Shown piece by piece: positions 1 through 9,263 of a stretch of 64,000 nt of DNA (the first letter of the stretch is position 1; each line of letters begins with the position of its first letter). A program made the translations under genes and the position numbers. Source of the DNA: Flavobacterium sp. UBA7665 (lineage in GTDB: Bacteria > Bacteroidota > Bacteroidia > Flavobacteriales > Flavobacteriaceae); contig DLHP01000022.1 of assembly GCA_002483285.1 (NCBI GenBank), forward strand, positions 1-64,000, in the 5' to 3' direction. The notes beneath the pieces were generated by a model. It was not told the DNA's origin. It did not search any database and saw only the letters and a program-made list of their open reading frames with translations.

Positions 1-29
1 AAAATCAATAAACACTTCCTGACTGGCGC

Positions 30-160
30 GGCAGTCATAAGATTTGCGTTAAGAAAATCAAATGAGAGCGCGTTAAGAAGCAAATTCTGTTTGAGCGCAG
101 CGAGTTTATTTGCTTTAGCGAACGAATTTGATTTTTAGCAAATCTTATGTGCCGACTGCC
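30..160. repeat. Imperfect long inverted repeat with inner hairpin
   Basis: The outer arms are 30-47 and 138-160. They pair over GGCAGTC and CATAAGATTTGC, with about five extra bases in the right arm. Further in, AAAATCAAAT (54-63) pairs with ATTTGATTTT (127-136), and GCAAAT (80-85) pairs with ATTTGC (108-113). The apex carries GAGCGCAGCGAG (93-104), a motif I associate from memory with intergenic repeats of Flavobacteria. The nested layout suggests a folded RNA or a REP-like DNA element. Copy number elsewhere cannot be judged from this window. Confidence 0.6.
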
Positions 161-167
161 TTTTTGT

Positions 168-282
168 AACTTTTGTGGCAAGACAAAAGTTAAGAAAAAC
201 GATTCCAAACCGAAATCTCCCGGTGAAACTACACTGCGCCAGGGATGGCAGCGGCATCCTTTTTTGTTTGCAAAACAAAAAA
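168..282. repeat. Three consecutive short hairpins
   Basis: A perfect 9-bp stem forms between 168-176 and 183-191, with loop GGCAAG. A second stem pairs GGATG (243-247) with CATCC (255-259). A third pairs a T-rich arm (260-269) with an A-rich arm (273-282) over 10 bp, with a three-base loop. The third one, read on either strand, ends in a run of T and could end transcription from the GH65 operon. The series could also be one structured element together with the inverted repeat at 30-160. Confidence 0.5.
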
Positions 283-311
283 GATATAGCGAACAGCCCG
301 CCCGTGGCGCC

Positions 312-2612
312 CTACACCGTTACCAAACTATTAGGCTCTACCAATACCGCATTCCCATTGACATAAACCGTAAGCTCCTTATCACCATCAATCGAGAATT
401 TAGTCTCATTTTGATGTACCGCTACTTTCAATATTTGATTCCTGAAATTAATCTTGAACGAATAACCGTCCCATTCTTTTGGGATTTTTGGGGCAAAATG
501 CAAGGCGTTTTCCTTGACGCGCATCCCGCCAAAACCTTCAACGATACTCATCCAGGTGCCTGCCATTGAGGTGATGTGGCAACCTTCTTCGACTTCCTTG
601 TTGTAGTCATCCAAATCTAAACGGGAAGTGCGCAAATAGAAGGTATAGGCCATGTCCATCTTGTCCAGAACGGCAGCCTGAATAGAGTGTACGCACGGCG
701 AAAGCGAACTTTCGTGTACGGTAAAAGATTCGTAAAATTCAAAATTGCGGCGGAGTTCTTCTTTGGTGAAATGGTCCTCAAAGAAGTAAAACCCTTGCAA
801 AACGTCGGCTTGCTTGATGTAAGGCGAACGCAAAATTCGATCCCAAGACCATTTTTGGTTGATGGGGCGCTGGCTGCGGTCGAGGTCGGCGACGCGAACG
901 AGTTCTTTGTCGAGGAAGCCGTCTTGTTGCAGATAGACGTTGTGCTCTTCCGAAAACGGGAAGTACATATTGTCGGCTACTTTTTTCCAGACTTGTAATT
1001 CGGCATCGGTGATGTTGGTCTTTTTGCTGATACGGCTGTAATCTCCGGCGTATTCTGATGCAACTTTCTTTATGTTTTCTAACGCATAATCGATACACCA
1101 TTTCGCAATGTAATTGGTGTAGAAATTATTGTTGACGTTGTTTTCGTATTCGTTCGGGCCGGTGACGCCGAGGATGACGTATTTATTTTTATCGGTTGAG
1201 AAGTTGGCGCGTTGTTGCCAGAAACGCGCGATGCCGATTAAGACTTCGAGGCCTTTCTCGGGAATGTACGAGTAATCGCCAGTAAAGCGGAAATAGTTGT
1301 AAATGGCAAAGGCAATGGCGCCGTTGCGGTGGATTTCCTCGAAAGTGATTTCCCATTCATTGTGACATTCTTCGCCGTTCATGGTGACCATCGGGTAGAG
1401 CGCTGCGCCGTTTTTGAAACCCAATTTTCCGGCATTTTCAATCGCCTTGTCGAGTTGGTTGTAACGATAGGTCAACAAATTCCGAGCAACTTCCTGGTCT
1501 TTGGTGGCCATGTAAAATGGGATGCAATAGGCTTCGGTATCCCAATAAGTAGAACCGCCGTATTTTTCTCCGGTGAAGCCTTTCGGGCCAATGTTGAGGC
1601 GCGAGTCTTTACCCGAATAGGTTTGGTTGAGTTGGAAAATATTGAAACGGATGCCTTGTTGCGCTTTGACATCGCCATCGATAGTAATGTCTGACATGTC
1701 CCAGATTTTACTCCAGGCAGCGATTTGTTCCTGCAACAATTGTTCGTATCCTTTGGCCAGCGCGGCGTCGATGATTTTCTCGGCAGCGGTTTGGGTGTTT
1801 TCGTGGTTTAGGGAAACGGTATAACCCCCGATTTTTTGGATGCTCGCAGTCTGTCCTTTCTGGGCCGAAACGCTGTAAGTAAATTGCACTTTTTCGTCGT
1901 TGGCGTGGGCGGTTTCGGGCGATAGGTTTTGGTTTTTCCCGTCGAGCAAAATGTGGTTTTGCATAAACGTCGTGGCGATGAAATGCGTCTTGAACGTACG
2001 TGCAGTCACAAAGGCACGGTTGCCCGAATGGTTGACGGCGAGTGGTTCCCAGAATTTTTCTTCCCAGTTGGCATCTTCGTTGCTCACGCCGGCATCGACA
2101 TAAGGTTTGAAAACAATTTTAGCGTCCTGGTTCATCGGTGTGATTTCATAATTGATGACACCCGATTCGTCGAGATCCATACAGAGGAAACGGCGCACGT
2201 TGACCGAAATTTCGGTGCCGTTTGGCAAGGTGGCCTCGAACGAACGATGGTACCAACCTTCTTTCATGTTGAGTTCGCGGCGGAAGTTTTTGACCTTTGC
2301 AGTGTGTAAGTCGAGGTTGTCACCGTTGATTTCAATGTTTATCCCAATCCAGTTGGGCGCGTTGAGGACTTTGGCGAAATATTCGGGATAACCGTTTTTC
2401 CACCAGCCCACTTTGGTTTTGTCGGGGTAATAAATCCCCGCGATATAACTGCCCTGGAACGTTTCGCCTGAATAATGTTCCTCAAAATTGGCACGTTGTC
2501 CCATGGCACCATTTCCTATACTGAATAAGCTTTCGGATGATTTTACCCTTTCTGCATCAAATCCCTCTTCAATGACAGACCACACGTCTGGTTTAATATA
2601 ATCCTGATTCAT
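312..2612 (-). CDS. Glycoside hydrolase family 65 phosphorylase (probable maltose phosphorylase)
   Basis: This 766-residue cytoplasmic enzyme most likely splits maltose with phosphate into glucose and beta-glucose 1-phosphate. The GH65 layout is complete: an N-terminal beta-sandwich (about 1-270), a linker and an alpha/alpha barrel, ending in a small beta domain. The catalytic acid is E488 in GPNEYE, and GGSTYWDTE lies at 352-360. The loop HNEWEITFEE (417-426) is of the type found in maltose and trehalose phosphorylases. No signal peptide is present. It is the last gene of the minus-strand arm, 48 bases after pgmB, whose product would use beta-glucose 1-phosphate. Trehalose or kojibiose phosphorylase remain possible, but the neighbouring amylase and Sus genes favour maltose. 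Confidence 0.9.
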   Translation of the reverse strand: MNQDYIKPDVWSVIEEGFDAERVKSSESLFSIGNGAMGQRANFEEHYSGETFQGSYIAGIYYPDKTKVGWWKNGYPEYFAKVLNAPNWIGINIEINGDNLDLHTAKVKNFRRELNMKEGWYHRSFEATLPNGTEISVNVRRFLCMDLDESGVINYEITPMNQDAKIVFKPYVDAGVSNEDANWEEKFWEPLAVNHSGNRAFVTARTFKTHFIATTFMQNHILLDGKNQNLSPETAHANDEKVQFTYSVSAQKGQTASIQKIGGYTVSLNHENTQTAAEKIIDAALAKGYEQLLQEQIAAWSKIWDMSDITIDGDVKAQQGIRFNIFQLNQTYSGKDSRLNIGPKGFTGEKYGGSTYWDTEAYCIPFYMATKDQEVARNLLTYRYNQLDKAIENAGKLGFKNGAALYPMVTMNGEECHNEWEITFEEIHRNGAIAFAIYNYFRFTGDYSYIPEKGLEVLIGIARFWQQRANFSTDKNKYVILGVTGPNEYENNVNNNFYTNYIAKWCIDYALENIKKVASEYAGDYSRISKKTNITDAELQVWKKVADNMYFPFSEEHNVYLQQDGFLDKELVRVADLDRSQRPINQKWSWDRILRSPYIKQADVLQGFYFFEDHFTKEELRRNFEFYESFTVHESSLSPCVHSIQAAVLDKMDMAYTFYLRTSRLDLDDYNKEVEEGCHITSMAGTWMSIVEGFGGMRVKENALHFAPKIPKEWDGYSFKINFRNQILKVAVHQNETKFSIDGDKELTVYVNGNAVLVEPNSLVTV

Positions 2613-2660
2613 TTTCTTCTTAATTAATGCTGATTGATTGTTTATTGATGATGATTATTT

Positions 2661-3317
2661 TTATTTTTTTATGAGTGCTTCAAGGAAGCTCGTGTCCATA
2701 TATGTGAAATCCTTAAAGATGTATTTGGCCTCGTGCAGGATGTTCTCGTCGCCGATTCCTACGCTGGTCATCCCGGCGTTATTGGCGGCTTGCACACCCG
2801 CCACAGAATCCTCAAATACAATGGCGTCTTTGTTGTCTACGCCGAGCAATTTGGCTGCCTGTACAAATACCTCTGGATCAGGTTTGGCATTGGTCACGTC
2901 GTTGCCGTCTACGATGGCATCGAAGTAGCCGATAATCCCGGTTTTTTCGAGAATCGGTCTTGCGTTTTTACTCGCCGATCCGAGTGCTATGGGTTGTTGG
3001 TGCTCCCTTAGAAATTGCAGGATGGGCGTGACACCGGGCAGGATTTCGCTGTAATCCATATCGGTGAGGTAGAGCAGGTAATCCTCATTTTTCTGTTGGA
3101 GCCATTTATTTTTATCTTCCTGGGAAGCGGTTATTTTTCCTAATTCTAAAATCAAATCGAGTGAGCGCACGCGGCTGACTCCTTTTAAACCTTCGTTGTG
3201 TTCGGGCGTAAAGGCGATACCAAGCTGGTCGGCAATTTTCTGCCAGGCGAGGAAATGGTATTTGGCCGTGTCTACGATGACGCCGTCGAGGTCGAAGATG
3301 AATGCTTTTTTATTCAT
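2661..3317 (-). CDS. pgmB: Beta-phosphoglucomutase
   Basis: The 218-residue product converts beta-glucose 1-phosphate to glucose 6-phosphate in the cytoplasm, feeding glycolysis. It is a HAD-superfamily protein with all core motifs: FDLDGVIVDT with nucleophile D9 and acid/base D11, S114 in GSASK, K145 in NAKPDPEVF, and the acidic pair E169-D170 in VFEDS. Spacing matches the well-studied Lactococcus enzyme. The start overlaps the end of the MFS transporter by 8 bases, so the two are translationally coupled. Its partner enzyme GH65 follows directly, giving the standard maltose-phosphorolysis pair. Confidence 0.95.
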   Translation of the reverse strand: MNKKAFIFDLDGVIVDTAKYHFLAWQKIADQLGIAFTPEHNEGLKGVSRVRSLDLILELGKITASQEDKNKWLQQKNEDYLLYLTDMDYSEILPGVTPILQFLREHQQPIALGSASKNARPILEKTGIIGYFDAIVDGNDVTNAKPDPEVFVQAAKLLGVDNKDAIVFEDSVAGVQAANNAGMTSVGIGDENILHEAKYIFKDFTYMDTSFLEALIKK

Positions 3318-4839
3318 TAATTATAATTTTCGATTTGTCGTTGATGGTGAGCGCGATAATACCTGAAAGGATCATCGAGGCACCGCCAATCAAGAGCGCA
3401 TAAATCGGTTCACTGTTAAAAAATTTGGAGACTAAAAATCCTAAGATGGATGCGGCAACCAATTGCGGAATTACAATAAAGAAGTTGAAAACGCCCATGT
3501 AATATCCCATTTTATTTGATGGCAAAGCGCCTGAAAGCATCGCATACGGAATAGATAAGATACTTGCCCATGCAATTCCGATTCCGATCATCGGAAGCCA
3601 TTCTATCGTAAATGTTGTTGGTTCCTGGATGAAATAAATAGAGATCAACCCCAATCCACCGCAGGTAAGGGCTATGAAGTGCGTAAATTTTCGGCTGGTC
3701 ACTTTGGCGAGTAAAGGCAACAAAAATGCGGCAATAGCGGCAATTAAGTTGTAGTTGGCGAACATTTCACCTACTTGATTGGCGCCGGTATTGTAGGCTT
3801 CAGAAGTCGTGTCGGTGGTTCCGTAAATGTGTTGGGTTACGGCGAGTGTTGTGTAAATCCACATCGAGAATAGGGCAAACCAAGAAAAAAACTGCACCCA
3901 AGCGAGTTGCTTCATGATTTTTGGCATGAACTGAAAATCGTTCATAATGGTCACAAACCCATTATCGGTGCGGTTGGATTTTTGCATGAGACCCGAGATG
4001 AACATCGCCAATCCGCCGAGTCCAATCAATCCCAATGACAACACATACAAATCTTTTTTGAGGTCGAATTCATAAATGGCAAAAGAGAAACCAATCCCAA
4101 CGAGCAGGAAAATGATTCCTTTCGTTAAATGTGACTGGCCATTTTTATGAAACCACTCGGGCGGATGTGTTTCCTTGACATAAGTGTTTTCGTTGTGTTT
4201 TTCGAAAGCGGCCATTTCTTCGGGAGAATATTCTTTTGAAGTGACAACAGTCCATAAAACGGTAATGAGAAAGGCGACACCTCCAATGTAAAAAGAATAT
4301 TTTACAGAATCTGGGATGATACCCAGTGGTGCGGTGTTTTCAACGCCGAGATGGGTCAATAATAAAGGCAATTTAGAAGCGACATAAGCACCGATTCCGA
4401 TAAAGAAACTTTGGGTTGCAAAACCCATGGTGCGTTGTTTTTCTGGAAGATTGTCGCCCACGAAAGCACGGAAAGGCTCCATCGAAACGTTGATTGAAGC
4501 ATCCATAATCCATAGCATTCCGGCCGCGAACCACAAAACCGGAGAATTCGGCATGATGAACAAAGCGCCCGATGCGAGAATGGCACCAGCGAGGAAATAA
4601 GGTTTCCTTCGTCCTAATTTGTTCCAGGTTCTGTCTGAGAAATATCCGATAATCGGCTGGACGATTAAACCAGTCAACGGAGCGGCAACCCAAAGAATCG
4701 GGATGTCGTCAATATTGGCTCCAAGAGTTTGAAATATACGGCTGACATTAGAATTTTGCAAGGCAAAACCCATTTGGATTCCCAGAAATCCGAAACTCAT
4801 GTTCCAGATTTGCCAGAAACTTAATTTACGCTTTTCCAT
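3310..4839 (-). CDS. MFS sugar transporter (SLC45/GPH-like)
   Basis: A 509-residue inner-membrane protein with about 12 hydrophobic segments. The loop between helices 2 and 3 reads GYFSDRTWNKLGRRKPYF, the conserved major facilitator motif in the form seen in the sucrose/maltose (SLC45, glycoside-pentoside-hexuronide-like) group. It lies between the LacI-type regulator and pgmB and overlaps pgmB by 8 bases. By context it carries maltose or short maltodextrins from periplasm to cytoplasm for the phosphorylase. The substrate is an inference from neighbours. A 197-base gap to the regulator gene leaves room for a separate promoter. Confidence 0.88.
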   Translation of the reverse strand: MEKRKLSFWQIWNMSFGFLGIQMGFALQNSNVSRIFQTLGANIDDIPILWVAAPLTGLIVQPIIGYFSDRTWNKLGRRKPYFLAGAILASGALFIMPNSPVLWFAAGMLWIMDASINVSMEPFRAFVGDNLPEKQRTMGFATQSFFIGIGAYVASKLPLLLTHLGVENTAPLGIIPDSVKYSFYIGGVAFLITVLWTVVTSKEYSPEEMAAFEKHNENTYVKETHPPEWFHKNGQSHLTKGIIFLLVGIGFSFAIYEFDLKKDLYVLSLGLIGLGGLAMFISGLMQKSNRTDNGFVTIMNDFQFMPKIMKQLAWVQFFSWFALFSMWIYTTLAVTQHIYGTTDTTSEAYNTGANQVGEMFANYNLIAAIAAFLLPLLAKVTSRKFTHFIALTCGGLGLISIYFIQEPTTFTIEWLPMIGIGIAWASILSIPYAMLSGALPSNKMGYYMGVFNFFIVIPQLVAASILGFLVSKFFNSEPIYALLIGGASMILSGIIALTINDKSKIIINE

Positions 4840-4861
4840 TATCGTAATTTATGATTCATAC

Positions 4862-4880
4862 GATAAGCGCGATGCTTATC
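4862..4880. promoter_or_regulatory. Short inverted repeat upstream of the MFS gene
   Basis: GATAAGC (4862-4868) and GCTTATC (4874-4880) form a 7-bp inverted repeat with a 5-base centre, 22 bases before the MFS start codon. It may be an operator or a 5' leader hairpin. It does not resemble the LacI-type palindrome at 6164, so the binding factor is unknown. Confidence 0.25.
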
Positions 4881-5036
4881 AAAACTTACTAAATTTTCGA
4901 AGTAAAGTATAAGTCCTGATATTTGGCGGTAAATATATAATAAATTTCTTTTCAAAAAGGCTTCAGGAGAAATTAACATTTGTAAAAGCAGCAAAAAATC
5001 AAAATATAACCGTTGATTTTCAATTGCTTAACAAAA

Positions 5037-6062
5037 CTACAACGTTGGCGTAGATTCTCTGATGACCAGGTGCGTCTCGATGACTTCGGTCTTGTAATGT
5101 TCCTCTTCTTCGTCCTCAGACTCGAGCCTTTCGATAAGCATTTGTGCGGCTTTATTGCCCATCTTGATGCCATTTTGGCTCACGGTAGTGATACTTGGCG
5201 ACGAATATTTGGAGATGATGCCATCGGTAAAGCCAATGACCGAAATGTCTTCGGGTACTTTGAGGCCAAGCTTTTTGGCGGCCTTGATTGCGGTCACGGC
5301 GAACAGTTCGTTGACTGCAAAAATCGCGTCGGGCCTGGTTTTGTTGATGAGCGCTTCGATTTGGTCGTCGCAATTTTCGGTGTCTTCGATTTTAAGGATC
5401 AGGTCTTCATCGACAGTGATCTCATGGTTGCGCAACGCTTTGCGATAGCCTTCGGTTCGCAATTTCCCTACGCTTACGTAATCGACGGTGGTAATCAATG
5501 CGATTTTCTTGAAGCCTTTTTTGATCAGGTCGCGTACGGCTTCAAAAGCAGCGAGGTTATCATCTATGATGACTTTGTCGCACAAAATATCGTTGGTGAT
5601 GCGGTCGAACATCACAACGGGCATGCCCTGGTTGATGACCTCGGTGATGTGGTGGAAATCTTTCTTGAGTTGGGTTTCTTTGGAGAGCGACATGATGAAA
5701 CCGTCTATACTGCCGTTGGCAAGCATTTCCATGTTGATGACTTCTTTGTCAAAGGATTCGTCAGACAGTGTAACAATGACGTTATAGCCGCGTTCATTGG
5801 CCACGTGTTCGATGCCGCTGATGACGGTGGCGAAAAAGTGGTGCACAATTTCGGGGATGATAATGCCTATGGTTTTGGTCTTTTTGTTCTTCAAACTCAG
5901 CGCAATGAGGTTGGGCTTGTAGTTGTACAACTTGGCAAAAGCCTGAACTTTTTGGCGGGTGTCTTCGCTAATTTCGGGACTGTCCCGAAGTGACTTTGAA
6001 ACAGTCGAAATTGAGACATCCAATTCTTTGGCAATTTGCTTTAAAGTGACTTTCCTTTTCAT
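5037..6062 (-). CDS. LacI-family transcriptional regulator
   Basis: A 341-residue DNA-binding regulator. Residues 4-50 form the classic LacI helix-turn-helix (VTLKQIAKELDVSISTVSK) plus hinge. The rest is a periplasmic-binding-protein-like sugar sensor domain starting near TIGIIIPEI. It is transcribed away from the susC-like operon and leads the minus-strand maltose genes. It probably represses, or when sugar-bound activates, both arms through the palindrome at 6164-6177. This differs from the Bacteroides starch locus, where the membrane-linked SusR acts. Confidence 0.93.
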   Translation of the reverse strand: MKRKVTLKQIAKELDVSISTVSKSLRDSPEISEDTRQKVQAFAKLYNYKPNLIALSLKNKKTKTIGIIIPEIVHHFFATVISGIEHVANERGYNVIVTLSDESFDKEVINMEMLANGSIDGFIMSLSKETQLKKDFHHITEVINQGMPVVMFDRITNDILCDKVIIDDNLAAFEAVRDLIKKGFKKIALITTVDYVSVGKLRTEGYRKALRNHEITVDEDLILKIEDTENCDDQIEALINKTRPDAIFAVNELFAVTAIKAAKKLGLKVPEDISVIGFTDGIISKYSSPSITTVSQNGIKMGNKAAQMLIERLESEDEEEEHYKTEVIETHLVIRESTPTL

Positions 6063-6082
6063 GCGGTTTTGATAAAAATTGA

Positions 6083-6110
6083 TTTGCGAATAAAGATAAA
6101 TTTAATTTTG
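6083..6110 (+). promoter_or_regulatory. Possible promoter for the susC operon
   Basis: TTTG at 6083-6086 and TAATTTTG at 6103-6110 fit the Bacteroidetes -33 and -7 elements (TTTG, then TAnnTTTG), although the 16-base spacing is a little short. Transcription would begin near 6116, leaving a leader of about 170 bases that contains the palindrome at 6164-6177. Confidence 0.45.
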
Positions 6111-6163
6111 ATTAATCGAAATATTCCCCTTAAAAATATGCGTATTTCCGAAAGTTTTCAACA

Positions 6164-6177
6164 CGAAAACGTTTTCG
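6164..6177. promoter_or_regulatory. Likely LacI-type operator (perfect palindrome)
   Basis: CGAAAACGTTTTCG is a 14-bp perfect palindrome with the central CG step that LacI-family regulators prefer. It sits in the 224-base gap between the divergent LacI-type gene and susC, 110 bases before susC. If the promoter at 6083-6110 is used, binding here would block elongation rather than initiation. Confidence 0.7.
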
Positions 6178-6286
6178 AGTCACAATTAATAGAGTGAATT
6201 TTAAACCGTCCTGATTTTTAGTTATTTTTAACATTCGAAGTATAAGTATAAGCTCAAAAACACTAATTCTAACTTAAACAAAATGT

Positions 6287-9253
6287 ATGAAAACAATTTA
6301 CAAAAAGTTGTTATTTTTATTACTTTTCCTGCCACTTGGCATACTGGCGCAAACGCTTGAAGGAACGGTCACTGACCAAGGTTCAAAGCAGCCGCTGCCC
6401 GGTGTAAATGTGGTAGTAAAAGGTTCGCCCAGCGGCACCCAGACCGATTTTGACGGAAGGTTCAAATTGACCGGTGTAAAGAAAGGCGACGTCATCGTTT
6501 TTTCTTATTTGGGGTATAAAAATGCGAGCCTTACTTATAATTCGCAAGCCAATGTTCTTATTTCTCTTGAAGAAGAAGCCAACCAATTGAGCGAAGTAGT
6601 TGTTCAGGTAGGTTATGGTTCAGTGAAAAAGAAAGACGCTACCGGAGCAGTTGAGCTTATCGGTGTGAAAGACTTTAACAAAGGTGCGATTACCAGTGTT
6701 GAAGGATTGTTGAACGGACGTGCCGGCGGTGTGGTTATCACTTCTTCGGGAACGCCTGGGGACAATCCGGTAATCAGGATTCGTGGCGGAAGCTCATTGC
6801 TTGCCAGTAATGATCCACTGGTTGTTGTTGACGGACTTCCGATCGACGGCGGACTTAATTCTGTAAATCCTAATGACATCGAATCATTTTCTATCCTTAA
6901 AGACGCGTCTTCGGCTGCAATTTACGGAAACAGGGCCTCGGGCGGTGTTATCCTTATTACGACCAAAAAAGGCTCTAAAAAGGACATTCAGGTGAACATC
7001 AATACTTTTACTACCTTTAATACGCTGGCAAAAAAACAGCAGGTATACAATTCGGAGCAGTTCAGGGGCATCATTACAACCAAGTTTCCTGAACAGGTTG
7101 TGAGATTGGGTACCGCGAGCACCGATTGGCAAAATGAAATCTTCAAGGACTCCTACACTTCTGACTTAAGTGCGTCTGTTTTAGGTAATGTTTTTGGAAA
7201 AGTACCCGCGAGGTTGTCTTTAGGGCATACCGATAACAATGGTATTTTAATGACATCCGAATTCAAAAGGACTACCGGATCATTTGCGTTGAACCCAAGT
7301 CTTCTCAACGACCACTTGAAATTGAATGTTACCGGTAACTACGCTTACACTTTTGTTCGTAAAGCGGATGAAGGATCCATTGGAAACGCCATCGGATTTG
7401 ATCCGACACAAGCGGTTTACGATCCAACTTCTCCATTTGCAGGGTACACCGAATCTTATGATACTGCAACCAACGGAACCGTAACCCCACGTGGGCCTGC
7501 AAACCCGGTAGCGCAATTGCTCGAGAAAAGAGACACGAGAAATGTAGAGCGTTACTACGGTAACTTCAACCTCGATTACAAGTTGCACTTTTTCCCAGAT
7601 TTGCGTTTGATCCTTAATTACGGTGTCGACCGTACCAGAGGTAACGGACTCAACAGGACAAATCCGTTGTCGAGATTGGGCTTCAATACCAACACCCAAG
7701 CCACCAATGCTGTTTTTGAAGAAGGACAGATTGGAAATTATTCAAGATCACAAGATGATAATTTTGACCGTAAAAACGAGAACCGAAACGCACAGTTAAA
7801 TTATACCAAAGCCATCGGGAAACTCAACATTGACTTACTTGCAGGTTACGATTGGCAGCAATTTGATGAAGAAAAATACGGGACCGGAAACGAATACCTT
7901 TATGATAACGCTGCTTTTGGAGAAGCAGAAAGAGGAAATATTGACACTTACACAAGCCCGGGTAACAACCTACAGGCTTATTTTGGGCGTTTGAACCTTG
8001 GATTTGCGAGCAGGTATTTGTTGACCGTAAATTTCAGAAGGGACGGTTCTAGTAAGGTATCGCCTATCAATAAATGGCAGAATTTCTACGGAGCGGCTTT
8101 TGCCTGGAGAATCAAGGAAGAAAGCTTCCTTAAAAACTCAACGGTATTCTCTGATTTGAAATTGCGTTTGAGCTACGGGGAAACCGGACAGCAAAACCTT
8201 CCGAATCCTTATGCCTGGTTTAAAAGATACACGATTTCAGGAAACGCTTATTACCAATTTGGGGATCAGTTCTATTTGGTCGCAAAACCAGAAGGGTATA
8301 ATGAAAACCTTATGTGGGAAACGAGTAAGAAGTCAAACATCGGATTGGATTTTGCCTTTTTCAACAACAGGTTAAGAGGTTCGATAGATGCCTACCAATC
8401 AAAAACAGAAAATTTGTTCGCAACAACTGTTCAGGGCGCATTGGTTAACTTCTACATTCAGGGGCCAACCAACATCGGGTCGCTTGAGACTAAAGGTGCC
8501 GAATTCGCGATTAGCGCCGACGTGGTTAAAAAAGACAACTTTGAGTTGAGTTTCAACTACAATGTTTCTTACAACAAACTCGAAATTACGAACCTTTTCT
8601 CAGACAACATTCCGCAAGGTGGAGTAGGTGACAACCAGAATGTGCAGATTCACAAAGTGGGCTTGTCTCCTTTCTCTTACTGGGTTTATGAGCAAATTTA
8701 TGATGCCAACGGGAGACCAATTGAAGGTGCTTACGTAGACCGTGATGGAAATGGTGTAGTAGACGGCGACGACCGTTACAACTACAAAAAGCCACAGCCA
8801 GACGCCATCATGGGACTATTGGTTAACGCCACATTCTACAAAAACTGGGATTTTTCTATGGCGTGGAGAGCAAACATCGGAAATTATGTTTACGATAGAG
8901 TTTCTGCGGATCGCGCATCGGCAAGCGGATTGTACAATTCATTTACAAATGCCGTACAGAATACAACCACAGACTATAGTAATACGTACTTTACCACAAA
9001 CAACAAATTGTCTGATTATTATGTAAAGAACGGTTCGTTTCTTAAATGGGAAAACGTAACTTTAGGATATAATTTCAGGAATGTATTGCACGCCAAAGAC
9101 AAAACCAATTTCAGGTTATATGCTGGGGTTCAGAACATACTGATTATCACCAAATACAAAGGGATTGACCCTGAGGTTTTCAATAATGGAATCGACGGAA
9201 CCATTTTCCCAAGGGCCAGAATGTTCATGCTAGGAGCAAATGTTAATTTCTAA
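6287..9253 (+). CDS. susC: SusC/RagA-type TonB-dependent outer-membrane transporter
   Basis: A 988-residue outer-membrane barrel that pulls oligosaccharides into the periplasm using TonB energy. A signal peptide (1-21, ending in ILA) is followed by a carboxypeptidase-regulatory-like beta domain (about 23-105, GTVTDQGSKQPLPGVNVVVKG), a plug with IRIRGGSSLLASNDPLVVVDG (about 160-185), and the long barrel ending in an aromatic residue (NVNF). Length is typical of SusC. It precedes SusD and SusE-like lipoproteins and an amylase, so maltodextrin is the likely substrate. A second ATG at 6283 is out of frame. Confidence 0.95.
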   Translation: MKTIYKKLLFLLLFLPLGILAQTLEGTVTDQGSKQPLPGVNVVVKGSPSGTQTDFDGRFKLTGVKKGDVIVFSYLGYKNASLTYNSQANVLISLEEEANQLSEVVVQVGYGSVKKKDATGAVELIGVKDFNKGAITSVEGLLNGRAGGVVITSSGTPGDNPVIRIRGGSSLLASNDPLVVVDGLPIDGGLNSVNPNDIESFSILKDASSAAIYGNRASGGVILITTKKGSKKDIQVNINTFTTFNTLAKKQQVYNSEQFRGIITTKFPEQVVRLGTASTDWQNEIFKDSYTSDLSASVLGNVFGKVPARLSLGHTDNNGILMTSEFKRTTGSFALNPSLLNDHLKLNVTGNYAYTFVRKADEGSIGNAIGFDPTQAVYDPTSPFAGYTESYDTATNGTVTPRGPANPVAQLLEKRDTRNVERYYGNFNLDYKLHFFPDLRLILNYGVDRTRGNGLNRTNPLSRLGFNTNTQATNAVFEEGQIGNYSRSQDDNFDRKNENRNAQLNYTKAIGKLNIDLLAGYDWQQFDEEKYGTGNEYLYDNAAFGEAERGNIDTYTSPGNNLQAYFGRLNLGFASRYLLTVNFRRDGSSKVSPINKWQNFYGAAFAWRIKEESFLKNSTVFSDLKLRLSYGETGQQNLPNPYAWFKRYTISGNAYYQFGDQFYLVAKPEGYNENLMWETSKKSNIGLDFAFFNNRLRGSIDAYQSKTENLFATTVQGALVNFYIQGPTNIGSLETKGAEFAISADVVKKDNFELSFNYNVSYNKLEITNLFSDNIPQGGVGDNQNVQIHKVGLSPFSYWVYEQIYDANGRPIEGAYVDRDGNGVVDGDDRYNYKKPQPDAIMGLLVNATFYKNWDFSMAWRANIGNYVYDRVSADRASASGLYNSFTNAVQNTTTDYSNTYFTTNNKLSDYYVKNGSFLKWENVTLGYNFRNVLHAKDKTNFRLYAGVQNILIITKYKGIDPEVFNNGIDGTIFPRARMFMLGANVNF

Positions 9254-9263
9254 AAAAATAAAA

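Larger units (their letters stand above)
1..311. other. Intergenic region with stacked hairpins, no supported gene
   Basis: No credible gene is seen in these 311 bases. An open frame at 147-569 exists, but it runs antisense through the end of the GH65 gene and has no recognisable protein features. The stretch instead holds an imperfect long inverted repeat (30-160) and three short hairpins (168-191, 243-259, 260-282). Such a pile of palindromes just past the end of an operon fits an intergenic repeat element, possibly with a transcription-stop role for the GH65 gene, which ends at 312 on the minus strand. Confidence 0.6.

Noticed and set aside
168..282. Flavo-1 or other named RNA motif
   Set aside because: Hairpins are visible, but I cannot match them to a specific known consensus from sequence alone.
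147..569. Open frame of 140 codons at the left edge
   Set aside because: It runs antisense into the GH65 gene, has no domain or signal, and covers the inverted repeats.
5032..5039. Minus-strand TAGTTTTG as a promoter for the MFS gene
   Set aside because: It lies at the stop codon of the LacI-type gene, nearly 200 bases from the MFS start, without a -33 element.
5013..5993. Long open frame antisense to the LacI-type gene
   Set aside because: It mirrors a well-supported regulator and its protein has odd His/Phe/Asp composition with no recognisable domain.
9240..9263. Upstream ATG for the SusD-like gene
   Set aside because: It lies inside susC and places polar residues before the lipoprotein signal. 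ATG 9264 gives a normal signal.
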